Source: Spirochaetia bacterium UBA5763 (GTDB lineage Bacteria > Spirochaetota > UBA4802 > UBA5550). Taken from it: DNA of 64,000 nt. A program made the translations under genes and the position numbers. Shown here piece by piece: positions 52,243-59,953 of this stretch. A model generated the notes under the pieces. The model was not told where the DNA came from. It saw only the letters and a program-made list of their open reading frames with translations, and did no database searches. The first letter of the stretch is position 1. Each line of letters opens with the position of its first letter. The stretch is taken from assembly GCA_002418835.1 (NCBI GenBank), contig DIEX01000031.1, forward strand, positions 565,968-629,967, written 5' to 3'.

Positions 52243-52275
52243 TACGAGGATAGACGGCCGGAGGGGGCGGATCAG
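52243..52275 (+). repeat. GC-rich direct repeat flanking the DUF2442/DUF4160 pair, copy 2
   Basis: TAGACGGCCGGAGGGGGCGG then ATCAG, same orientation as copy 1 at 51588-51627. It overlaps the stop codon of the receiver-STAS gene and could also act as its terminator. Confidence 0.5.
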
Positions 52276-53000
52276 TTAAGTGCCAGTTCAAGGTCTCCGT
52301 AAGATAAAAAAAGCTCAACGGAATCCTCAAGGTCAGAGCTGCTGACAATTGTTCCGTAGTGTTTTCCGGTTACAATCATTATCTTTGAATCAGCAAACAT
52401 CGCAAGTATCCTGATAAGCTCCTTTACATCATCGCCGTTAAAATCGTTCATCCCTTTTATGTCAAGAATTACAGGTTTGCCGTGAACCTGCTTCATGAAG
52501 AACTGATTAAAAACAGTCTTCACATCATTCTGGACACCCTTATCCCTGATGCCACCTGTCATTGTAATTACACCCATTTCACCCTTTCGGGTAATCTCAA
52601 TAAAGACATCGGTGTTCTGCTGTTTCTTTGCTCCGCCGTAATTTATGGCTGCCTTGATTTTCAGGTTCAGCTTATCAACATTATAAGGTTTCACAATATA
52701 ATCTATGGCGCCATGCCTCATTGCTTCAACAACTGTCTCTTTATCCTTGTTCACTGTAAGCATAATCACAGGGACCCCCTTTGTCTGCTTCTCTCTGCGG
52801 AGCGCGGACATTACCTCAAAGCCCCCCATGACAGGCATATTAAGATCAAGAAGAATTACATCCGGGGGGAACTCCTTAGCAATCTCCACTCCCCTGACAG
52901 AGGACCTCTCTGTAACCACCCTGTACCCCAGTGAATTCAGCTGCGACTCCAGTATCCCGAGAGTCGTTTTATCGTCATCAATCGCAAGCACTGTTTTCAT
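52272..53000 (-). CDS. Response regulator with STAS-like output domain
   Basis: 242 residues. Receiver domain 1-120: AIDDDKTT acidic pair, VILLDLNMPVMGGF (phospho-Asp about residue 54), MLTVN Thr and VKPYN Lys. The C-terminal ~100 residues resemble a STAS domain, with VFIEITRKGEMGVITMTG and VILDIKGMNDFNGDDVKELI. The usual phosphorylatable Ser is not visible at the expected site (NDFNGDD). So the receiver may control binding of a partner-switch protein. It lies 18 nt downstream of the hybrid kinase gene. Confidence 0.85.
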   Translation of the reverse strand: MKTVLAIDDDKTTLGILESQLNSLGYRVVTERSSVRGVEIAKEFPPDVILLDLNMPVMGGFEVMSALRREKQTKGVPVIMLTVNKDKETVVEAMRHGAIDYIVKPYNVDKLNLKIKAAINYGGAKKQQNTDVFIEITRKGEMGVITMTGGIRDKGVQNDVKTVFNQFFMKQVHGKPVILDIKGMNDFNGDDVKELIRILAMFADSKIMIVTGKHYGTIVSSSDLEDSVELFLSYGDLELALN

Positions 53001-53018
53001 TTCATAACTCCGTGTTCA

Positions 53019-56000
53019 TTAAAAAACGGTTTGAAGCGCCGTAAGCTCTGATTCAATATTATTAAAATAAGCTGTATAATCAAATTCTTTATTTGCTGCT
53101 GTTGAATTTTCTTCAACCGCTGAAAGAAGTTCCGAAACTGAAGCAAACCTGAGATTCGCCGCTGCCCCCTTCATCTTATGAGAGAGAATTCTTACCATAG
53201 CAAGGTCGGATTCACCATAAGCTTTTCTAAGTTCAATCAGGCTGTGTACCGATTCCTCAAAAAAATCCCTCCCTATAGATTCAAGCACATTAACAGGGAT
53301 CCTCAGTTCCGCAGCCACTCCCCTTATATCATAATTACCGGATACAGAATCAGGATGACTTTCTCCTGCATTATCATCACCTTTTTCATGACTGACAACC
53401 TTAATGGTGAGATAGCGGGCAAGTATATCCTCAAGACTCTCCATCTCAACAGGCTTTGAGAGAAAACCGTCCATGCCGCATTCACTCATGGTCTCCATGT
53501 CGCTTTTAAGCACCTTTGCAGTGAGGGCGATTATCGGTACGTGGGGGAGACCCTGCTGATTCTCGTAATCAATGATCATTTTGGCAGTCTCAATGCCGTC
53601 CGCCACAGGCATATTTATATCCATCAGCACAAGATCATACATCTCTTTCCTGTACATTTCAAAAACATCAAGCCCGTTACCCGCAATATGAAGATCAACG
53701 CCATAATCTCTGAGGAGCAGTGTCATGAGCTTCTGATTGATTTTGTTATCTTCGCCCATAAGCACTTTCCCGCTGAACTTAAGTTCACCCCTGTCATTGC
53801 ATTCAGGCCTCTGTTCAGCAGCACTGCCTCCCCTGCCTGTAACAGTAATCGCGCTCCCGGCAAGCATCCCGGGTGAAAGGGGCTGAGTCAGAAAATGGCG
53901 GAACAGCCCCATTATTTCATGCGGGGGTTCTCCGGAAGAGCTGTCTGAAAGCAGTATCGCGGGCACGCTGTTGATCAATGCGGCATAGTCTGCAGCACTC
54001 CTCAGAGCCTCCTCTGAATTTATCACGAAAAGTAAATCGCATTTGTCAGAGTTGCATCTGTCAAACCCCGGGACAAATGTCAGATTAAAGCCGAAACTCT
54101 GAAGGTAATATTCAAGATTAAGAAGAGCAATATCATCCACCAAATAAGATACTATGCATGCATTGAGCCCGGCACATGAAGGGAAAGAATCCTTCATTGT
54201 TTTCTCCCTGCTGACCTCCGCTTCAATAATAAAGTAGAACTTGCTGCCGATACCCATCCTGCTCTCAACAACGATCTCGCTCCCCATGAGTTTCACAAGG
54301 TTTGAGCAGATACTTAATCCCAGGCCGGTGCCCCCGTAGCGCCGCGTGACGGAGTTGTCAGCCTGCGTGAATGCTTCGAATATCTGCTTCTGCTTTCTTT
54401 CAGGTATACCTATACCGGTGTCTGACACAGAGAAGTTTATCATGCAGATATCATCCTTTACGCGGAAGAGTTTTATCTCTGCAATGACAGTCCCCTTCTC
54501 TGGCGTGAACTTAATAGCGTTACTGAGGAAATTGGACATCACCTGCTTGAGCCTCAGGGGATCGGACTTTATACCTGAAGGGAGGAGAGGATCGATGAAA
54601 GAGATAAACTTTATCCCCTTCTCCTGTGCCTTAACATTGAACAGTCTGATTATTGATTCAAATTCAGTATAGGGATCAAATTCTACAAGACTTATCTCCA
54701 GTTTGCGGCTCTCAATTTTTGAAAAATCCAGTATATCATTTATAAGTTCAAGAAGGCTCGAAGCGCTTTTTTTAATTATCTCAAGGTACTCCTTTTGTGC
54801 GCCGTCGATCTTTGTGCGCATGAGGAGCTCGATAAAGCCTGTTATGCTGTTAAGCGGTGTCCGTATCTCGTGGCTCATGTTTGCAAGGAATTCACTCTTG
54901 GCGCGGTTTGCAAGTTCGGCTTCCCTGCGGGCTTTCTCTATTTCATCAAGGGCCTTTCTCTTCTCAGTGGTATTGCGTATTATTATAAGGACTTCATCAT
55001 CCTCGATGGCAACGAAGCGCGCCTCGTAATAGCGCGCCTCCATTCCGATGGTCACCGGATATTCATATATCTGTATCTCCCTGGTACGGATTGCCTCGCT
55101 GATCATTTTAACTGCATCAGCAGCAACCTCCGGCGGAAACACTTCGTTAATCTTAGTGCCAAGCATCTTATCAAGATAGATACCTTCATTGCTCATCCTG
55201 AACATTATATCAGGTATAGCTTCAATCAGCGCCCTGTTTCTCGCCTCACTTTCACGGAGAGCCCTCTCCGCCCTCATCCTGTCAGATACATCATCAGCAA
55301 GAATCAGAAATCCCTGGGGCGCCCCGGACTCATCTGAAATCATCAGGGCCTGAAGGTCGATATAAACAGTCTCATCTCTATGAAGCTCATAATTTACAAC
55401 ACCGCTGCTTCCGCTCTTCACAGCGAGGCTGAACAACTCAACAATAACGTAGTCTCCCGCTTCCTCAAATATCTGGTGTATATTTCTGCCGGAAAGCATA
55501 AGCCTGTCAGGGTAATCGAATATTCTGAGATAGGCCCTGTTGACCTGCATTATATTTCCGTCAAGGTCGGTCACAAGAATCCCTTCAGGCAAAGATTCAA
55601 AGAGCACCCGGAGTTTCTCCTCCGACTGTTTAAGCTCCTCCTCTTTTTTCTTGAGGTAAGTTATATCCTCCTGTATAGAGAGATAGTGAGTGATACCACC
55701 ATCTTTATCAAACAGCGGTGATATTGAAACAATTGCCCAGTAAAGCTCGCCGTCTTTTTTTTCATTAAGTAATTCACCCTTCCACTTGTTACCTTTTCTT
55801 ATCTCTGCCCACATGCTGCTGTTATCTTTTGAAAAAAAATCCGGCTTCAGGATATCGGCATTTTTCCCTATAATTTCTACGGAGCTGTACCCTGTGAGCT
55901 TTTCAAAATTTTCGTTAACATACTCAACAATGCCGTTTCTGTCTGTAATAAGGATTGAGGATGGGCTGCTCTCCACCGTGGACCGGAGTTTCCCTGCACC

Positions 56001-56351
56001 GGGAAACAGGCGTGAGGCGAGAGTTCTGTCCTTAACTGTTATTATAAGGAGTTCAACGCCCTGAACTTCAAGCAGGGAAAAAACCACATCAGCCGCTTTA
56101 TTTATTTCAGCAGGGAGGAGCGCAATGTCAGTGAAAAGAAATTCATCACCAGGAGTAACCCCTTCAACAGACTTTCTGAATTCAGCTGGATCTATGTCAA
56201 GAAGAGACAGTACTGAGACCACGGGCTCCGTTCCAATTATGAAAAAATCGGAAGCCGAACTGTTGCAGAACAGAAGTTCTCCCCCCTTTTCCGCAGCCAG
56301 AACAGGTACTTTAACAGAATTAATTATCACTTTCAGTTCTTCTACATTCAT
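53019..56351 (-). CDS. Multi-PAS hybrid histidine kinase with receiver and HPt
   Basis: 1110 residues, soluble. Order: a PAS-like N-terminus (~1-110), PAS (~120-245, VYVNENFEKLTGYSS-like VEYVNENFEKLTGYS), PAS (~246-370), PAS-like (~371-475), HisKA with FLANMSHEIRTPLNS (phospho-His), HATPase (NFLSNAIKFTPE, DTGIGIP, RYGGTGLGLSI), a degenerate receiver-like segment (~725-840), receiver (~855-975, YDLVLMDINMPVADG) and a C-terminal HPt with LSHKMKGAAANL (phospho-His). A full phosphorelay in one protein; its likely output partner is the downstream receiver-STAS protein. Confidence 0.92.
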   Translation of the reverse strand: MNVEELKVIINSVKVPVLAAEKGGELLFCNSSASDFFIIGTEPVVSVLSLLDIDPAEFRKSVEGVTPGDEFLFTDIALLPAEINKAADVVFSLLEVQGVELLIITVKDRTLASRLFPGAGKLRSTVESSPSSILITDRNGIVEYVNENFEKLTGYSSVEIIGKNADILKPDFFSKDNSSMWAEIRKGNKWKGELLNEKKDGELYWAIVSISPLFDKDGGITHYLSIQEDITYLKKKEEELKQSEEKLRVLFESLPEGILVTDLDGNIMQVNRAYLRIFDYPDRLMLSGRNIHQIFEEAGDYVIVELFSLAVKSGSSGVVNYELHRDETVYIDLQALMISDESGAPQGFLILADDVSDRMRAERALRESEARNRALIEAIPDIMFRMSNEGIYLDKMLGTKINEVFPPEVAADAVKMISEAIRTREIQIYEYPVTIGMEARYYEARFVAIEDDEVLIIIRNTTEKRKALDEIEKARREAELANRAKSEFLANMSHEIRTPLNSITGFIELLMRTKIDGAQKEYLEIIKKSASSLLELINDILDFSKIESRKLEISLVEFDPYTEFESIIRLFNVKAQEKGIKFISFIDPLLPSGIKSDPLRLKQVMSNFLSNAIKFTPEKGTVIAEIKLFRVKDDICMINFSVSDTGIGIPERKQKQIFEAFTQADNSVTRRYGGTGLGLSICSNLVKLMGSEIVVESRMGIGSKFYFIIEAEVSREKTMKDSFPSCAGLNACIVSYLVDDIALLNLEYYLQSFGFNLTFVPGFDRCNSDKCDLLFVINSEEALRSAADYAALINSVPAILLSDSSSGEPPHEIMGLFRHFLTQPLSPGMLAGSAITVTGRGGSAAEQRPECNDRGELKFSGKVLMGEDNKINQKLMTLLLRDYGVDLHIAGNGLDVFEMYRKEMYDLVLMDINMPVADGIETAKMIIDYENQQGLPHVPIIALTAKVLKSDMETMSECGMDGFLSKPVEMESLEDILARYLTIKVVSHEKGDDNAGESHPDSVSGNYDIRGVAAELRIPVNVLESIGRDFFEESVHSLIELRKAYGESDLAMVRILSHKMKGAAANLRFASVSELLSAVEENSTAANKEFDYTAYFNNIESELTALQTVF

Positions 56352-56394
56352 AACGGGCCTGTTATATATGATAAACTGCCGGACTCCTTTTATT

Positions 56395-56587
56395 TATAGC
56401 ATTTCACGAATGAATTAAGCCTGTTTTATGTTATCCGATAGATAACATCATTCCCGCGAAGGCTGTGGGCGACCGCAGGAAGAGCTGACAGCTAATCCAT
56501 TGTTAATAGCACTCAATTTTTTAAAATTATGAATCTCCGCCTGCGCGGAGATGACATTGAGAACTAATTCAATCGTTAACCGCTATA
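56395..56587. repeat. Short intergenic element C with related terminal inverted repeats
   Basis: 193 bp filling most of the gap before the frameshifted gene at 56681. Left end TATAGCATTTCACGAATGAA, right end reverse-complements to TATAGCGGTTAACGATTGAA. The core has two palindromes: TGTTATC..GATAACA and the CCGCCTGCGCGG stem. Confidence 0.7.
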
Positions 56588-56680
56588 GAATCTCAGGCTG
56601 TCTCTTAATTATTAAATTCAAGATAAAGTGAAACATATCTATATTCAATTATTATTTGAATATTAAATTACTCCTGTTGA

Positions 56681-57264
56681 TCAAAGGAGCCCTAACGTCC
56701 CGTAATCACTGAAAAGATCTCCACGCCAGAACTCCTCAATTACAACAGCAGAAACGCCCTCCTCTCTGAGCAGATCACTGAATCCCCTGACATGTTCATG
56801 TCCGCAGAGGAAGAGAATATTTTCATCAAGCCGCCCTTTCAGCTTATTGAGCCAGAAGTGCTCCCGCACAGGCCAGAACTTTTCACTTCAAGAGAAGTCT
56901 CCTGCTCCGCCTTTCTCCTGAGTTCAATGTTCATGATAAACTTCTCCCTGATGCCGTGCCGCTCTTTCACCAGATCCATAACATCAGCATAGTACGGAAT
57001 GCCGAGAGCCTCCCGCTCTGCAGCATCCGGATCGCAGTAGAGGTGACTGATGCCGGACTCTGCCGCAGCAGTTTCCGCTGTCCCCTCTGTTGCGCCGAAT
57101 ACATCATAAAGGAACTCTTCATTGAACTCTTCAGCGATAAGGGTTATATTCAGATCCTTTATTTTCGCGGCAAGATACCCTTTAAATTCTTCAAGGAGTT
57201 CAGGGGGCACAGGGCCGTTGTACTGCAGAAGGTGATCTATTCCGGTTATGTATATCATAGTCAA
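56681..57264 (-). pseudogene. Frameshifted gene (or sequencing error) in an unrecognised family
   Basis: Two adjacent reading frames (57264-56839 and 56869-56681) read as one protein if a single base is restored. The first part has MIYITGIDHLLQYNG, ITLIAEEFNEEFLYDV, SHLYCDPDAAEREALGIPYY; the second starts VREHFWLNKLKGRLDENILF with LCGHEHVRGF. The junction lies at a TTTT run on the + strand (56880-56883); one extra base there would give VKKFWPVREHFW. The complete protein would be about 194 residues. CDPDxxER and CGxxH patterns suggest a small enzyme-like family of unknown function. Otherwise intact, so a recent mutation or an assembly error fits equally. Confidence 0.6.
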
Positions 57265-57332
57265 AGCTTCACCCAGGATAAATTTTCACAAAATCATAAC
57301 TCACTTAACTTAAATTTTCAGTAGTTTTCATT

Positions 57333-57497
57333 TATAGCATTTTACGTTTGAACTAGTTACCTCTTTGTCATTCCGCCCCCATCTGCATGAGGGTAAACTC
57401 CGGGGGGAATCTGATTTTTGCTAAAAAAAGTGGATATCCGCCTACGCGGATATGACAGCTATATTGTTCCAGACTAATCGTTTCGTAAACTACTATA
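57333..57497. repeat. Short intergenic element D with related terminal inverted repeats
   Basis: 165 bp. Left end TATAGCATTTTACGTTTGAA, right end reverse-complements to TATAGTAGTTTACGAAACGA. The core contains GTCATTCCGCC and a GGATATCCGC..GCGGATATGAC palindrome. Confidence 0.75.
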
Positions 57498-57531
57498 ATA
57501 TAATAATTACTGATAATCCAGGTTTTCAGAC

Positions 57532-57568
57532 AAAAAGAGAGGGAACAGTTTTCTGCTCCCTCTCTTTA
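57532..57568 (-). terminator. Terminator of the small paralogue unit
   Basis: Stem AAAGAGAGGGAACAG / CTGCTCCCTCTCTTT (one mismatch) with a TTTT loop, 33 nt after the leftward stop at 57601, with an A-run at 57532-57536 that gives the leftward T-tract. Confidence 0.75.
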
Positions 57569-57600
57569 TTCATAAATGTTTGTAATATGGGTTCTATTCT

Positions 57601-57762
57601 TTACTTTCTTTTATCCTGGTCGAAAAAACCTTTCTCTACCTGTACTGTTGAATTAACAGTATTCGGATTTTTTGCTACTTCTGACTTGTTATAAAGATCA
57701 TAAGTCACTGTACTTGAAAAAAGAATTAAACCTGTAATAAGAATTGCTGCTTCTGATATCAT
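57601..57762 (-). CDS. Small tandem-paralogue protein 1 (53 residues)
   Basis: Starts MISEAAILITGLILFSSTVT (one hydrophobic segment), then a polar middle, and ends TVQVEKGFFDQDKRK. AAAGGAG lies 8 nt before the ATG. The C-terminal 16 residues nearly match the neighbouring protein at 57804-57959, and the N-terminal hydrophobic part is also similar, so they are duplicated genes under selection rather than noise. Product is probably membrane-anchored or exported with a conserved FFDQD tail. No family recognised. Confidence 0.75.
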   Translation of the reverse strand: MISEAAILITGLILFSSTVTYDLYNKSEVAKNPNTVNSTVQVEKGFFDQDKRK

Positions 57763-57803
57763 AATCTGTTCTCCTTTTGTTTTAGATAATTTCGTTTAAA
57801 TTT

Positions 57804-57959
57804 TTACTTTCTTACATCCTGGTCAAAAAAACCTTTTTCAACCTGTACTGATGTGTTAACTGTGCCGCTCTTGTTGACTGCCACATCTTTGTGATTCATG
57901 TCATAAGATACTGTGCCTGAGAAAAGGATGAGGCCTGCTGCTAAAATAAGACTTTCCAT
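57804..57959 (-). CDS. Small tandem-paralogue protein 2 (51 residues)
   Basis: Starts MESLILAAGLILFSGTVSYD (hydrophobic segment) and ends TSVQVEKGFFDQDVRK. GGAGG lies 8 nt before the ATG. Shared with the neighbour: LILFS-TVxYD near the middle, VA-N-TVN and VQVEKGFFDQDxRK at the end. The two genes are separated by 41 nt and share a downstream terminator at 57532-57568, and a palindrome at 57996-58024 lies upstream. No family recognised. Confidence 0.75.
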   Translation of the reverse strand: MESLILAAGLILFSGTVSYDMNHKDVAVNKSGTVNTSVQVEKGFFDQDVRK

Positions 57960-57995
57960 AATTTGTTCCTCCAACGAACTTTAACATTTATTTTA

Positions 57996-58024
57996 TGGTT
58001 TACCACATATTGATTGGTAAACCA
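57996..58024. promoter_or_regulatory. Perfect 10-bp inverted repeat upstream of the small paralogues
   Basis: TGGTTTACCA, nine bases, TGGTAAACCA. It lies 37 nt upstream of the first small paralogue start and 150 nt before the divergent gene at 58173. Leftward, TTTACC and CATAAA at 18 nt spacing could be a promoter overlapping it, so it is a candidate operator. Confidence 0.55.
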
Positions 58025-58172
58025 ATTCTCAATAATAATAGTATTGGAAAGCCAAAAAAAGTTAAAAAAAGAAGAAAATTTTTTCATTTTTTACCATATC
58101 AAGCGTATAAAAGATAAACAGAACCCGGCAGTATTAAGCAGGCAAAATATTACGTCAAAAAGGTGGTAAATC

Positions 58173-58607
58173 ATGGCAAAAATAGAATATGATTCCTTTA
58201 TTAATAATATACATGGAAGGGTGGGAGACGCAGTACATTACAGCTTCCGCACCAGGAAATGTATGAGAATATATGTGGTTCCCCGGAATCCCGGGACAGA
58301 GCCGCAGCAGAAAAACCGGGGACTCTTTGCAGAAGCCATGGCTTCATGGAAAACCCTCACCCCTGAAGAAAAATACTATTATAGAAAGAGAACCCGGAAA
58401 CTGGCAATGCACCCCCACAACCTCTATATCCGGGAGTATATGAAAGTGCATTCAGCAGAAGAAAAAACCGCTTCCGGAAGAAACCCCATAATAGACAGAT
58501 ACAGTATCCATCCAACATCTCCCCAATCCCTCTCCGAAGCCTCTCCGTACCAGCTCCGGGATTGCTCCTTTTCGATCTGTATCTCTGGAGTATTCATGAC
58601 AGGTTGA
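58173..58607 (+). CDS. Conserved-looking basic protein of unknown function
   Basis: 144 residues. The N-terminus reads FINNIHGRVGDAVHYSFRTRKCMRIYVVPRNPGTEPQQKNR and is followed by WKTLTPEEKYYYRKRTRKL, then NLYIREYMK. The W-x-L-TPEE segment resembles a small helical motif seen in phage- and transposon-associated hypothetical proteins and loosely an HMG-like helix. The last ~45 residues are Ser/Pro-rich. AGGTGG precedes the ATG. Divergent from the small paralogues; no function known. Confidence 0.65.
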   Translation: MAKIEYDSFINNIHGRVGDAVHYSFRTRKCMRIYVVPRNPGTEPQQKNRGLFAEAMASWKTLTPEEKYYYRKRTRKLAMHPHNLYIREYMKVHSAEEKTASGRNPIIDRYSIHPTSPQSLSEASPYQLRDCSFSICISGVFMTG

Positions 58608-58792
58608 GCTTAAGATAAGTTTAAAGACCCCTTAATTCATGTTTTTATCAGAATCAATGATATCCGGATAATATCCGCTGATCCGGCGCGCCCATATAAT
58701 CATTGATTAATTATTTCCCGGTAAATTATTATTTTCTTGATGTATTACTTTTAAAATTCTAAATGAATTTAATCATTATAAAAGGATAATAT

Positions 58793-59500
58793 ATGACCAC
58801 CTCCGCTCTATACATAATCGCAGCGCCAATCGGAAATCCCGACGACATGACAATCCGCGCAGTAAACATGCTGCGCGACACAATCGATATAATCTACTGC
58901 GAGGACACACGGCAGACAGGGAGAATCCTCTCCCACTTCGGAATAAGCAAACCTCTCCGGTCACTCCATATGCACTCCGACGACAGAAAGATCCGTGAAC
59001 TCATAGCAGAGGTTGAGTCAGGTAAAAATATCGGCTACATGACAGATGCAGGCACACCTGGACTTTCAGATCCCGGCAGCAGAATTGTAGCCATAGCAAG
59101 AAGTGAAGGTGTAGAGGTAATCCCTCTACCCGGAGTTTCGGCCCTCACAACCCTTGTCTCTGTTTCAGGCTTTCCCGACAAGTCTGTGCTCTTCGGCGGT
59201 TTCCTCAGCAAAAAACCGGGGAGACGTGTTAACGAACTGAAGCGTATGAGGGAGCATGAGGGGATTCTTGTCATATATGAATCGCCCCACAGGATAAGAA
59301 AAACTCTAACTGATATAAAAGAGGTTTTCCCTGACAGGGAGGTTGTTATCGGGAGGGAGATGACCAAGAAGTTCGAGGAATACATCCGGCTTAATGCAGC
59401 GGATATGGATGAGGTACTTGAAAAGCTCACAGAGAAAGGTGAATTCGCAATAGCAATCCTCAACAAGGAGCTGAAGTTCAGCAGCGATGAAGAGGATTAA
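58793..59500 (+). CDS. rsmI: 16S rRNA cytidine-1402 2'-O-methyltransferase
   Basis: 235 residues of the tetrapyrrole methylase fold. LYIIAAPIGNPDDMTIRAV, YCEDTRQTGRIL, YMTDAGTPGLSDPG and VIPLPGVSALTT are characteristic, then GGFLSKKPGRR and VIYESPHRIRKTL near residue 160. Methylates ribose of C1402 in 16S rRNA. The C-terminus is shorter than in E. coli RsmI (~280), lacking part of the extension. AAAGGA precedes the ATG. Confidence 0.93.
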   Translation: MTTSALYIIAAPIGNPDDMTIRAVNMLRDTIDIIYCEDTRQTGRILSHFGISKPLRSLHMHSDDRKIRELIAEVESGKNIGYMTDAGTPGLSDPGSRIVAIARSEGVEVIPLPGVSALTTLVSVSGFPDKSVLFGGFLSKKPGRRVNELKRMREHEGILVIYESPHRIRKTLTDIKEVFPDREVVIGREMTKKFEEYIRLNAADMDEVLEKLTEKGEFAIAILNKELKFSSDEED

Positions 59501-59609
59501 TTACCCCTTAAAAAACAGGATTTTTTAGCTTAATACCCGCTTTATATGCATTTTATTCATTGACACCAAAAACACTGGTGATCCATTAATTTACTTTGTT
59601 TCTTTTGTC

Positions 59610-59752
59610 ATAGCATTTTACGTTTGGATTAGTACCAACTTCGTCATTCCTGCGAAGGCTGGAATCTCATAGGATGCTTTTTATGAGATACCGGCATTCC
59701 GCTTTGCTCCAGCCGGTATGACAAAGCACTAATCATTTCGTAAACTGCTATA
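59610..59752. repeat. Short intergenic element E with related terminal inverted repeats
   Basis: 143 bp. Left end ATAGCATTTTACGTTTGGAT, right end reverse-complements to TATAGCAGTTTACGAAATGA. The core is GTCATTCCTGCGAAGGC..GGAATCTCATA then a mirrored ..CCGGCATTCCGCTTTGCTCC AGCCGGTATGAC, resembling the unit at 62592-62712. Confidence 0.75.
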
Positions 59753-59772
59753 AATTCAGAATTTAACAGTAT

Positions 59773-59890
59773 GTCATTTCGAAACCTCTTCAGTTTTTCG
59801 GGTGAGCCCTTCAACAGGCTCAGGAACCGGAGGGGTAACGGTCAGTGAGCCTGTCGAACTGCTCAGTCGCTGCCGCTCCTTCGAAATGAC
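59773..59890. repeat. TCATTTCGAA intergenic unit, related to 47049-47151
   Basis: 118 bp bounded by GTCATTTCGAA and TTCGAAATGAC; internal segments CAACAGGCTCAGGAACCGG and GGTCAGTGAGCCTG match the other copy (AGCTCAGAAACCGG and GGTCAGTGAGTCTG). It lies immediately before argD. Confidence 0.65.
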
Positions 59891-59953
59891 AGAGGGGACA
59901 TCCTCTCCTCGCAATGACAGATCCGGGATTTTCCCCGGAATAAAACTTTATAA

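Noticed and set aside
57452..57694. Rightward frame of 80 residues
   Set aside because: It spans the end of element D, the terminator stem and the antisense of the small paralogue; no ribosome binding site.
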